Made by a program: the position numbers and the translations under genes
The notes under the pieces: generated by a model
Seen by the model: the letters and a program-made list of their open reading frames with translations, nothing else
What the model was told of the DNA's origin: nothing
Database searches by the model: none
Assembly (NCBI GenBank): GCA_006247105.1
Contig: VDLU01000023.1
Span: 1-17,287, forward strand
DNA length: 17,287 nucleotides
From: Giardia muris
Taxonomy: Eukaryota; Fornicata; Diplomonadida; Hexamitidae
Direction of reading: 5' to 3'
Part shown: one piece after another, positions 6,865-15,961 of the stretch
Position numbering within the stretch: position 1 is the stretch's first letter
How the letters are laid out: every line of letters starts with the position of its first letter

Positions 6865-8296
6865 CATCCGGTTGATCCTGCCGGAGTACTACGCTACCCC
6901 CAAGGACAAAAGCCATGCAAGCGGACACGAGGTATGAAGTGGCGGACGGCTCGGTACAACGGTACGAGTCTGACCGGGGGTGAAGGCTAGACGGATACCG
7001 CTGGCAACCCAGCGCCAAGACGAGTGCTCAAGAGCGGGGAAGGAAAGCACGCGATGGAGCGAATGCCCGGATGAGGTTCCGAGGTATTACCTAGTCGGTA
7101 GAGTAGTGGTCTACGGAGGGGATGATGCCTGGCGGAGGATCAGGGTTTGACTCCGGAGAACGGGCCTGAGAGACGGCCCGTACATCCAAGGACGGCAGCA
7201 GGCGCGGAACTTGCCCAATGCGTGAAGGCGTGAGGCAGCAACGGGGGATCCCATGAAATGGGAAGACTGGGGGGTAGATGACCCCAGCACAAGTCGAGGG
7301 AAAGGTCTGGTGCCAGCAGCCGCGGTAATTCCAGCTCGGCAGGCGTCGTACGGCGCTGTTGCAGTTAAAACGTCCGGAGTCGAGACGTCCAGCCGGGAGG
7401 AAAGAGGAGCGCTTAAGGCGGGAGTGAGTACGAGAAAGCCCGGGACGGACATGAAGGTGAATGGGTAAGGGCATGTGTATTGGTGGGGGACGGGTGAAAT
7501 AGGATGATCCGACCAAGACAGACAAAGGCGTAGGCACTTGCCAAGACCATATCAGTCGAACCAGGACGAAGCCCGGGGGCGAGAAGGCGATTAGACACCA
7601 CCGTATTCCCGGGCGTAAACGATGCCACCGAGAGACTGGCCAGGTCGTCAGGATCGAAGGGAAACCGATCAGGGTACGGGCTCTGGGGGGAGTATGGCCG
7701 CAAGGCTGGAACTTGAAGGCATTGACGGAGGGGTACCACCAGACGTGGAGTCTGCGGCTCAATTTGACTCAACGCGAACACCTTACCAGGCCCAGACGTA
7801 CGGAGGATCGACGGTTGAGAGGACCTTCGTGATCGTACGAGTGGTGGTGCATGGCCGTTCACAGCCCGTGGCTTGAGCCGTCTGCTTGACTGCGACAACG
7901 AGCGAGACCCTAACCTGGATGGGACCGCCAATGGTGAATTGGAGGAAGGTGGGGCGATAACAGGTCTGTGATGCCCTTAGACGCCCTGGGCTGCACGCGT
8001 ACTACACTGTGGGGATGAAACCACGTCGAGTTGTGAAGCTTGATGAGATCAAACCCCCACGTGGTTGGGATCGTGGACTGGAACGTCCTCGTGAACCTGG
8101 AATGTCTAGTAGGCGTAGGTCATCAATCTACGCCGGATACGTCCCTGCCCCTTGTACACACCGCCCGTCGCTCCTACCGACTGGGTCTTCTGGCGAGCTC
8201 CTGGGAGGGATGAACCGAACAGGGACGAACCGCGAGGCTTGGAGGAAGGAGAAGTCGTAACAAGGTATCCGTAGGTGAACCTGCGGATGGATCCAT
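6865..8296 (+). rRNA. Small-subunit rRNA, unit 2 (complete)
   Basis: A complete SSU rRNA gene of about 1432 nt. It opens with CATCCGGTTGATCCTGCCGG, the universal eukaryotic 5' end. It carries the 530-loop GTGCCAGCAGCCGCGGTAAT at 7310-7329, GATTAGACACC at 7589-7599, the decoding-site strand ACACCGCCCGTCGCTCCTAC at 8158, and AAGTCGTAACAAGGTATCCG at 8252 before the CTGCGGATGGATCC end. The length is ~300-400 nt below the usual eukaryotic 18S and close to the bacterial 16S, as known for Giardia. It has the same length as unit 3, and the translated segments compared between the copies are identical. The whole spacer 1 lies upstream, with the candidate promoter ~115 bp away. Confidence 0.98.
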
Positions 8297-8332
8297 CGAG
8301 AGGGAAGGTACGAGGATGAAGGCAATGAGATG
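8297..8332 (+). other. Internal transcribed spacer 1, unit 2
   Basis: About 36 bases, with the same sequence as in units 1 and 3. Borders are estimated from SSU and 5.8S motifs. Confidence 0.7.
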
Positions 8333-8455
8333 ACGCGACCCGGTGGATGCCTTGGCTCGGGGGACGATGAAGGACGTGGCTGACGACGATACTCGATGTG
8401 GTCCAAGCACGTGACATCGATCTTCGAATGGATCATCGGGGTGGTGGGGTGATCT
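8333..8455 (+). rRNA. 5.8S rRNA, unit 2
   Basis: About 123 nt, with CGGTGGATGCCTTGGCTCGG then CGATGAAGGACGTGGC and CATCGATCTTCGAATGG, the Giardia forms of the conserved 5.8S core. The 3' G-rich strand can pair with the C-run at 8505-8512 and the following ACTCCG of the LSU, which fixes the likely 3' end. It is shorter than the ~155-160 nt typical of other eukaryotes. Confidence 0.88.
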
Positions 8456-8499
8456 ACGAACTGGGTTGTTCGAGGGGTTGAACGATGGGGAATGAGATG
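8456..8499 (+). other. Internal transcribed spacer 2, unit 2
   Basis: About 44 bases looped out between the 5.8S/LSU pairing strands. Borders are inferred from that pairing. Confidence 0.6.
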
Positions 8500-10232
8500 A
8501 GGATCCCCCCCCACTCCGATGAAGATGACGGGTGGAACTTAAGCATATCAGTACGCCCAGGAGAAGACACCAACCGGGATTCCTTGATTAGCGGCGAGCG
8601 ATCCAGGAGTAGTCCGACCTCGAAGCGATGAGCGTTGTGAGGACTGGGGGGATGTCCTAAACCCGAAGATGGGTTGAAACCCACACCAAGGAGGGTGCCA
8701 GTCCCGTAGGGATGGACACAACCCCAACGACGAGTACCTCTGCTTGAGAGTGTAGAGGGAAGAGGAGGTGGTACCCTTCTAAGGCTAAATACCGCCCCGA
8801 GACCGATAGAGGACCAAGTAGTGCGAACGAAAGGTGAGAAGGATGCCGACCCAGGCACGTCAAAAGACCCTGAACCCGGGAGGCGACTCCCGACCTGTCG
8901 ATGATCGATTGGTCGGGCCCGTCTCGAAACACGGACCGAGGAGTTAGGACCGATCGCGAGTCATGTGGCAAAGGGAAGTCAAGACTTCAAGGGGCCCCTT
9001 ACAAGGGCAGAGCGATCGGTCCTAGACCCGAAAGGTGGTGATCTACACTTGACCAGGGTGAAGCCAGACGAAAGCCTGGTGGAGGCCCATCCCGGTGCTG
9101 ACGTGCAAATCGCTCGGTCGAGTTGAGTGTAGGGGCGAAAGACTCATCGAACCACCTGGTAGCTGGTTACCTCCGAAATGTCTCCCAGGATAGCCGACAT
9201 CATGAACAGCTGCCCTAGGTAAGGCCACGATCGGTGGGAGTAGGGAGGTCACTCCTTATCCACCCCTCGAACCATGAACAAGGGTGGAGCGGGGCCAACT
9301 TGTGTGGGCCCCCTCAACAGTGTTGATGTCGAGTGGGCCTCTCCTGGTAAGCAGGACGGGCAAGACGGGATGAACCGACAGTCGGGGGAAGGTGTGGAAG
9401 TGTATGCTCGATCAAACGGTGTCCGTCGATCGTGACAGCTGGAAGGTGGCCTTAACAGTAGGAAGCCTCTAAGGAGTGTGTAACAACCCACCAGCCGAAT
9501 CGAGGGGCCCGGAAAATGGAACACGCCGAAGCATACGATCGGAACCCGACCGAGATGTGTCTCGGGTAGGAGGTCGTCATGATCGAGTCGAAGCCATGGG
9601 GTGACACGTGGTGGATCGAGTCATGATTGCTGATCTCGGTAGTAGTAGCCATTACTCCATCTGGAGGCCTGACGTGGAGATGGGTTCCGTATCCCTGTCG
9701 ATCAGATACGGGTGACACGATCCTAAGTCCGATGGTGTACGCCGTACCATGGGGTCATCCTCACAGGACGATAGGGCTGACCGGTTAACATCCCGGTGGT
9801 ATGATGGGGTCTTGGTGACATCCTTTCACAACGGTACATGAACGAAGCACATGGTGGGAGTCATCCCGTCCTACCCCAGTCCCCCCATGGCCAGTAGTAC
9901 TTCAGGTCGTGCATGGCCATGATGGATCACATGTCCCTTCGGTCATCCATGAAACCCGTTGTGTCCCCCCCATCCTGATCGTACCACAACCGCAACAGGA
10001 CTCCAAGGTGATCAGCCTCTAGGCGGGAGAGACCATGACTCAGGGAAGTCGGCAAACTAGCTCCGTAACCTCGGGAGAAGGAGTGGCTCTGATCGATCAG
10101 AACCGGCACGGACCGAGGGATCCCGACTGTCTACTAACAACATAGCGTCGTGCCAGTCGTCATGGATGCGTACACGACGTGATTTCTGCCCAGTGCCATG
10201 ACCGTCACCATGAAGAGGTTCATCCAAGCCCT

Positions 10233-10284
<52 letters not shown>

Positions 10285-10729
10285 GGGTAATTTCCGACGT
10301 GCATGAATGGATCAACGAGGATCCCACTGTCCCAAGTCATGCCTCCGTGAACCTACAGACCCGGGAACGGGCGGGTGTTGGTCGGCGGGGCAAGAAGACC
10401 CTTTTGAGCTTGACTCCAATCCGATCCTGGGGGATGGGATCATCGGTGCAGCATACAGGGGAGGCCGCTTCCATGAGATACCCTGACGTTGTTCACCATC
10501 CCACTCACCGACTTACATCGGCACACGGTCGGATGGGGAGTTTGGCTGGGGCGGCGCGCCTGCTAGATCACACCGCAGGCGTCCTATGGTAAGCTCAGTG
10601 AGGTCGGAAACCTCACGTGGAGCATAAGGGCATAAGCTTACTTGACTAGTACCCCCTGTCCCGGTACTTGCCGTGAAAGCGTGGCCTAACGATCCTTCAA
10701 CCGCTCCGGTAATCCGAGCGTGGAGGTGA

Positions 10730-10773
<44 letters not shown>

Positions 10774-10775
10774 CC

Positions 10776-10819
<44 letters not shown>

Positions 10820-10869
10820 CCGTCCGCATGCATCGGTGCGGAAGCGTCGGATTGTTCACCCGTCTAAGG

Positions 10870-10913
<44 letters not shown>

Positions 10914-11175
10914 TCCTACCGACCATCTCCATGCGTCCAGTACGTCGGGTCAGTACGAGAGGAACACCCGTCGCGAGCCTCCGATCTCCCGGTTGTTTGA
11001 CTTGACAGTGCCGGTCTGTCGCGCTCGGGGGACTAGCACTGAACGCCTCTAAGTGTCCATCCCACCTACTCGCATGGGTTGAGGGGCTTCCCCTCGATTC
11101 GCCCGGGTTGACGACCCTTTTCTCCGACCTACTGTACGGCGTGGAGCTTCTTGCGACCGCCTGAGGTTTGGTTCG
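8500..11175 (+). rRNA. Large-subunit rRNA, unit 2 (complete)
   Basis: The complete reference LSU copy of the window, about 2676 nt. ACTTAAGCATATCAGTACGC is at 8537, the helix-69/AAGGTAGCCAAATGC region near 10258, the peptidyl-transferase segment ACCACAGGGATAACTGGCTT at 10740-10759, GAGCTGGGTTTAGACCGTCG at 10876 and the sarcin-ricin loop AGTACGAGAGGAAC at 10952-10965. It agrees with unit 3 at the five C-run sites where unit 1 is one base short, and with unit 1 at the three sites where unit 3 differs, so it is the most trustworthy copy. No intron or homing-endonuclease insertion is seen at the usual LSU intron sites. The 3' end is approximate. Confidence 0.97.
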
Positions 11176-11194
11176 GGTTGGCATTCCCCCCGAG

Positions 11195-11408
11195 CCCCCG
11201 AGGGTCGAAGACCTGAGGGGGTGAGGGAAGGGCCGGAACAACCCCCCCGAGGGTCGTGAGACCCGAAGGGGGGGCCGGAAGCGAGGCCCCCCGCCCCGAG
11301 GAAGACCTGAAGGGGGGTGAGGGCATCCCCCGTCATACCAGGGGGGTGGGAAGGGCTCCCCTCCGGTCGTGGGACCAGGGGGGTGAGGGCCCCCGGTCGT
11401 AAGGGGGC
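11195..11408 (+). repeat. Series of strong GC hairpins downstream of LSU, unit 2
   Basis: The counterpart of the series at 3692-3905, unchanged. The strongest hairpin is at 11242-11274: C7, then GGGTC-GTGA-GACCC, then G7. Stability and position are those of a 3' processing, termination or fork-barrier region (inference). Confidence 0.8.
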
Positions 11409-11551
11409 ATCCCCGAGGGGTGAGACTTGAGGCGCCGAGGGTCATACCAGGGGGGGTGAGGGCCCCAAGGGGGGGCGTCCCCCGCCCGGATCGACCTGAA
11501 GCGAGATCAGACCCCCGTGGGTCGAAGGCCCGGGTACGGGGGCCTACAGAA

Positions 11552-11620
11552 GGATACCAGATTTGGAACGGTTACAGTGGATTTTGGATCCGGACTCGAG
11601 ATCAAAAGACCGGAGGGGCG
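11552..11620 (+). other. Lower-GC island ending in GACCGGAGGGGCG, unit 2
   Basis: The second-spacer copy of 4049-4117; the 13-mer is at 11608-11620 and its partner at 12628-12640. Confidence 0.45.
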
Positions 11621-12627
11621 AGGGCGGGTCCGCGGGTCCCTCGAACGGGGGGTCGTACAGGGGTCCCCCGTGGGCCCACGGCCGTCCCCCTGGGCACGGA
11701 ACGGATCGGGGGTCCATGCCCTGGCCCGGGAGTCCACATGGGTCCTCACGGGGGCCTTCCCTCCAGGGGTCATTCGAGGTGTCCCCGGGGGTCCCCTGGG
11801 TCCATGGGGCCCTTGAAGTCCTTCAAGATGAACGGGGACGGGGGGCCCGGTCCCTCACGGGGTGGGCCCTCACACGGGGGGGACTCATGGCTCCATCGGG
11901 GACTGGGGTCCGACCCCCCCGCCCTCCTTCGAGGGGCCGGGTCATCGGACCATGTGGTCATATGGATGGGCCTTCCGGGGGGTCACGGTCCCCTCGGGGG
12001 TGGGTCATCGAATGGGATGGGGGACTATCTTCCCCCCTTCCATAGCCCGTGGGGTCCCCCTCGAGTCCTCCATGAACGGGGTCACATGGGGCCTTCAGAG
12101 GGTCTCCTGGGCCCGGGCCGAACAGGGGATTCCCGTGGGGTCCGACTCCCCCTTGAATCTCTGGGGGTCTCGAGCGGGGACCCAGATCCACGCCCCACAG
12201 GTCCATGGACCTTCATGGGTGGGGGGGTGGTCCATCATACGGATGGGGGTTCCTTCGGTCGGGGGTCCGTCCGGTCCTCACGGGACAGGATCCAGGGGGC
12301 CTTCACGTCCCCTCATACGGGCCACATGGACCGGGTCATCAGGGGGATCCGGGTCATCATATGGGGCCCGGGCCTCATATCCATGGACGGGGACTCCCCC
12401 ACGGGGCGGGCCCCCTTCATCGATCGGGTCCCTCACGGATCCTTCAGAGGGTGAAGATCGGACACGGGCTATCATGGGACTTTCAGGCCCCCACGGGTCA
12501 TCGGACGGACGATCGAACGGGCCCCCGAGGGCACGAGTAGAGGTAGTGGGTCCATGGGGCCCGGGACGACGCTCATCATTCCAGACGGGAGGGAACCCTT
12601 CCCGCTTTCTCCTTCATTCAAGTTTAG
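11621..12627. other. G-rich low-complexity block, unit 2, no gene seen
   Basis: The second-spacer copy of the G-rich block, containing the 22-bp palindrome at 12359-12380. Overlapping frames up to 382 codons are open but have low-complexity Gly/Pro/Arg/Ser content and no recognisable domain. Confidence 0.7.
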
Positions 12628-12748
12628 GACCGGAGGGGCGCCGAAGCGACGGGCCCCCTCAGAGGGGGACCGAAGGGGCGGCCCGAAGGGCGAGGCCACT
12701 GTGGGCACCGGCCACTGACTGGGCGTGTCTGCGTCCCCGGGCGGCCCG

Positions 12749-13163
12749 CGTCTCCGTGTCCCTCGCATCTCTCGCATCTCCCGCGTCTCTCATCACCTCT
12801 CATCACTTATTATCGTCCCTTATCGTGTCTCGTGTCCCTTATCGTCTCTTATCATCTCTTATCGTCCCCCGTCATCTCTCATCGCTCTCATCGCGTCCCC
12901 AGCCCCCCCACTCCTCTCGTGGATCCCCCTGGCCCCTCTCATGCCCCCCATGGATCCTCATGCCCTCTCATGCCATCTCATGCCCCCCATGCCCCCCTGA
13001 CTCCTCTTGAATCACCTCGTGGCCCCCCCTCTCAGGCCTCCCCCCTTCCTCCCTCAGCCCTCCCCACGCCTGCACACACTCCCCCCCATCCCTCTACCAC
13101 GTCGGGGAGCCCTCTCCCACATCCGTCTGACTCGTCCCCCCAACCCCCAGGTCTCCAGATCCT
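12749..13163. repeat. Pyrimidine-rich tract, unit 2
   Basis: The same tract as in spacer 1 but 5 bp longer. CTCATGCCCCCCATGG replaces CTCATGCCCATGG (three extra C) and CCCTCTCATGCC replaces CCCTCATGCC (two extra bases). Both changes lie in short repeats. Confidence 0.85.
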
Positions 13164-13195
13164 CCTGGATTAATATTTACTAATGAAAATCCAGG
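13164..13195. repeat. A+T-rich island flanked by inverted repeat, unit 2
   Basis: CCTGGATT and AATCCAGG enclose the same 16-base A+T-rich loop, identical to spacer 1 although length variation has occurred just upstream. Confidence 0.8.
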
Positions 13196-13526
13196 GGAAT
13201 CCCGGACAATAGAGGGTTCGATCCATCATCTCGTCCCATGGGACTCCCGTCCCCCCTGCACCCTTTCGACGGTGTTACGTGACTGTGCACGCAGTGGGAG
13301 GGCCGTGGGGGTCGTGGGGATGGCAGGAGACTTGCATGGGGTCATCCTTGGGGACGGGTCGAGAGGGATGGAGGGGCCACCTAAGGGCCTTGTGGGGGCC
13401 TATGAGCGATCTTTGGGGGGTCGGGAGGCTCCCGGGACGCTCCTGGGCCGGGGACGGGTCGAGGCCTGGTGGGCCATTTTTTGAAACTCGACTTCGGACA
13501 CCAACTTACACCTAAAATCGAGCAGA
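13196..13526. other. Unique spacer segment, unit 2, no gene seen
   Basis: The copy of 5688-6018, with the two GGGGACGGGTCGAG repeats 100 bp apart (13350-13363 and 13450-13463). Nothing else is recognised. Confidence 0.7.
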
Positions 13527-13583
13527 AAGTGCACGAAAGATGGAGGCCGACTTTCGGCTACTATAGGGGAAGGAGGAAGGCCG
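13527..13583 (+). promoter_or_regulatory. Promoter-like element, copy A, unit 2
   Basis: Same sequence as 6019-6075: hairpin GCCGA-CTT-TCGGC followed by TACTATAGGGG. Function is inferred from repetition. Confidence 0.5.
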
Positions 13584-13648
13584 GGCCCCGGGGGACGGGG
13601 GACGAAGTGCTGCCGCGGGGCGGGGAGGAGAAGGATCGGAGGGGTCAC

Positions 13649-13708
13649 CTGGGGACCCTCAATAAGTGGACGAAAGGTGGAGGCCGACTTTCCGCTACTG
13701 TAGGGGCC
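13649..13708 (+). promoter_or_regulatory. Promoter-like element, copy B, unit 2
   Basis: Same as 6141-6200, with the broken hairpin arm (TCCGC) and TACTGTAGGGG. Confidence 0.5.
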
Positions 13709-13751
13709 AGGAGGCCGGGGCCCGGGGGCCCGAAGGGGCGAGGCCGGCCGA

Positions 13752-14035
13752 GGGCCCGCCCCCCCTCAAATCGGACGGGGGGAGGGGCGAGAGGCCCCCA
13801 AATCGGACGGGGAGGAGGGCTCCAGGGCCCGCCCCCCCTCAAATCGAACGGGGGGAGGGGCGAGAGGCCCCCAAATCGGACGGGGAGGAGGGCTCCAGGG
13901 CCCGCCCCCCTCAAATCGAACGGGGGAGGGGCGAGAGGCCCCCAAATCGGACGGGGAGGAGGGCTCCAGGGCCCGCCCCCCCTCAAATCGAACGGGGGGA
14001 GGGGCGAGAGGCCCCCAAATCGGACGGGGAGGAGG
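13752..14035. repeat. GC-rich ~72-bp tandem array, 4 units, unit 2
   Basis: Units start at 13752, 13825, 13898 and 13969 (spacing 73, 73 and 71 bp); the last is cut at about 14035. The array lacks the 46-bp partial unit seen in spacer 1, which accounts for the shorter spacer. C- and G-run lengths also vary by one between units. Confidence 0.9.
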
Positions 14036-14151
14036 CCCCCTCCGAACGGCCCCCTCCCCCCTCGGTCTTCCTCCCTCCCCCCCTCGCCCGGTCCTGAACG
14101 AAGTGCCGTCGCAGGGAGGGGAGTGAGCTGGGGAAGAAGGACCACAACCCC

Positions 14152-14215
14152 CACCTAGAGACCTTCAATAAGTGGCCCAAAGATGGAGGCCGATTTTCGG
14201 CTACTATAGGGAAGG
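14152..14215 (+). promoter_or_regulatory. Promoter-like element, copy C (gene-proximal), unit 3
   Basis: Identical to 6690-6753 and at the same distance (~115 bp) from the next SSU gene, with hairpin GCCGA-TTT-TCGGC before TACTATAGGG. Confidence 0.5.
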
Positions 14216-14326
14216 CACGACGAGGCCGGACCGGGACGAGAAGACCCACCCGACGACGAGTGTGGATCGTACGACGAGAGGACGGAAGGGCCGGCCCACA
14301 ACGGACGGATCGACCGATCGACAGAC
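14216..14326 (+). other. Probable 5' external transcribed spacer, unit 3
   Basis: The same ~110 bp as before unit 2. Assignment depends on the unproven start site at copy C. Confidence 0.45.
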
Positions 14327-15758
14327 CATCCGGTTGATCCTGCCGGAGTACTACGCTACCCCCAAGGACAAAAGCCATGCAAGCGGACACGAGGTATGAA
14401 GTGGCGGACGGCTCGGTACAACGGTACGAGTCTGACCGGGGGTGAAGGCTAGACGGATACCGCTGGCAACCCAGCGCCAAGACGAGTGCTCAAGAGCGGG
14501 GAAGGAAAGCACGCGATGGAGCGAATGCCCGGATGAGGTTCCGAGGTATTACCTAGTCGGTAGAGTAGTGGTCTACGGAGGGGATGATGCCTGGCGGAGG
14601 ATCAGGGTTTGACTCCGGAGAACGGGCCTGAGAGACGGCCCGTACATCCAAGGACGGCAGCAGGCGCGGAACTTGCCCAATGCGTGAAGGCGTGAGGCAG
14701 CAACGGGGGATCCCATGAAATGGGAAGACTGGGGGGTAGATGACCCCAGCACAAGTCGAGGGAAAGGTCTGGTGCCAGCAGCCGCGGTAATTCCAGCTCG
14801 GCAGGCGTCGTACGGCGCTGTTGCAGTTAAAACGTCCGGAGTCGAGACGTCCAGCCGGGAGGAAAGAGGAGCGCTTAAGGCGGGAGTGAGTACGAGAAAG
14901 CCCGGGACGGACATGAAGGTGAATGGGTAAGGGCATGTGTATTGGTGGGGGACGGGTGAAATAGGATGATCCGACCAAGACAGACAAAGGCGTAGGCACT
15001 TGCCAAGACCATATCAGTCGAACCAGGACGAAGCCCGGGGGCGAGAAGGCGATTAGACACCACCGTATTCCCGGGCGTAAACGATGCCACCGAGAGACTG
15101 GCCAGGTCGTCAGGATCGAAGGGAAACCGATCAGGGTACGGGCTCTGGGGGGAGTATGGCCGCAAGGCTGGAACTTGAAGGCATTGACGGAGGGGTACCA
15201 CCAGACGTGGAGTCTGCGGCTCAATTTGACTCAACGCGAACACCTTACCAGGCCCAGACGTACGGAGGATCGACGGTTGAGAGGACCTTCGTGATCGTAC
15301 GAGTGGTGGTGCATGGCCGTTCACAGCCCGTGGCTTGAGCCGTCTGCTTGACTGCGACAACGAGCGAGACCCTAACCTGGATGGGACCGCCAATGGTGAA
15401 TTGGAGGAAGGTGGGGCGATAACAGGTCTGTGATGCCCTTAGACGCCCTGGGCTGCACGCGTACTACACTGTGGGGATGAAACCACGTCGAGTTGTGAAG
15501 CTTGATGAGATCAAACCCCCACGTGGTTGGGATCGTGGACTGGAACGTCCTCGTGAACCTGGAATGTCTAGTAGGCGTAGGTCATCAATCTACGCCGGAT
15601 ACGTCCCTGCCCCTTGTACACACCGCCCGTCGCTCCTACCGACTGGGTCTTCTGGCGAGCTCCTGGGAGGGATGAACCGAACAGGGACGAACCGCGAGGC
15701 TTGGAGGAAGGAGAAGTCGTAACAAGGTATCCGTAGGTGAACCTGCGGATGGATCCAT
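14327..15758 (+). rRNA. Small-subunit rRNA, unit 3 (complete)
   Basis: A complete SSU rRNA gene of the same length as unit 2 (constant offset 7462). The 5' end CATCCGGTTGATCCTGCCGG is at 14327, the 530-loop GTGCCAGCAGCCGCGGTAAT at 14772, GATTAGACACC at 15051-15061, ACACCGCCCGTCGCTCCTAC at 15620 and the 3' segment AAGTCGTAACAAGGTATCCG at 15714. The identical length and the identical translated segments that could be compared indicate concerted evolution of the array. Confidence 0.98.
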
Positions 15759-15794
15759 CGAGAGGGAAGGTACGAGGATGAAGGCAATGAGATG
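15759..15794 (+). other. Internal transcribed spacer 1, unit 3
   Basis: The same ~36 bases as in the other units. Confidence 0.7.
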
Positions 15795-15917
15795 ACGCGA
15801 CCCGGTGGATGCCTTGGCTCGGGGGACGATGAAGGACGTGGCTGACGACGATACTCGATGTGGTCCAAGCACGTGACATCGATCTTCGAATGGATCATCG
15901 GGGTGGTGGGGTGATCT
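15795..15917 (+). rRNA. 5.8S rRNA, unit 3
   Basis: The same sequence as the unit 2 5.8S, including GATGCCTTGG where unit 1 lacks a C. The 3' strand can pair with the LSU C-run (eight C) at the start of the next gene. Confidence 0.88.
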
Positions 15918-15961
15918 ACGAACTGGGTTGTTCGAGGGGTTGAACGATGGGGAATGAGATG
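15918..15961 (+). other. Internal transcribed spacer 2, unit 3
   Basis: The same ~44 bases as in unit 2, with borders set by the 5.8S/LSU pairing. Confidence 0.6.

Larger units (their letters stand above)
11176..14326 (+). other. Intergenic spacer 2, 3.15 kb
   Basis: It has the same block order as spacer 1 and is nearly identical over its length. Differences found by eye: two compensating one-base indels at about 11880-11898, 3 + 2 extra bases in the CTCATGCC repeats, loss of the 46-bp partial unit in the 72-bp array, and run-length changes within that array. No gene is recognised. Confidence 0.95.

Noticed and set aside
7589..7599. GATTAGACACC instead of the common GATTAGATACC in SSU
   Set aside because: It is the same in all three copies and in a functional-looking gene; most likely a lineage-specific base, not worth a finding without an alignment.
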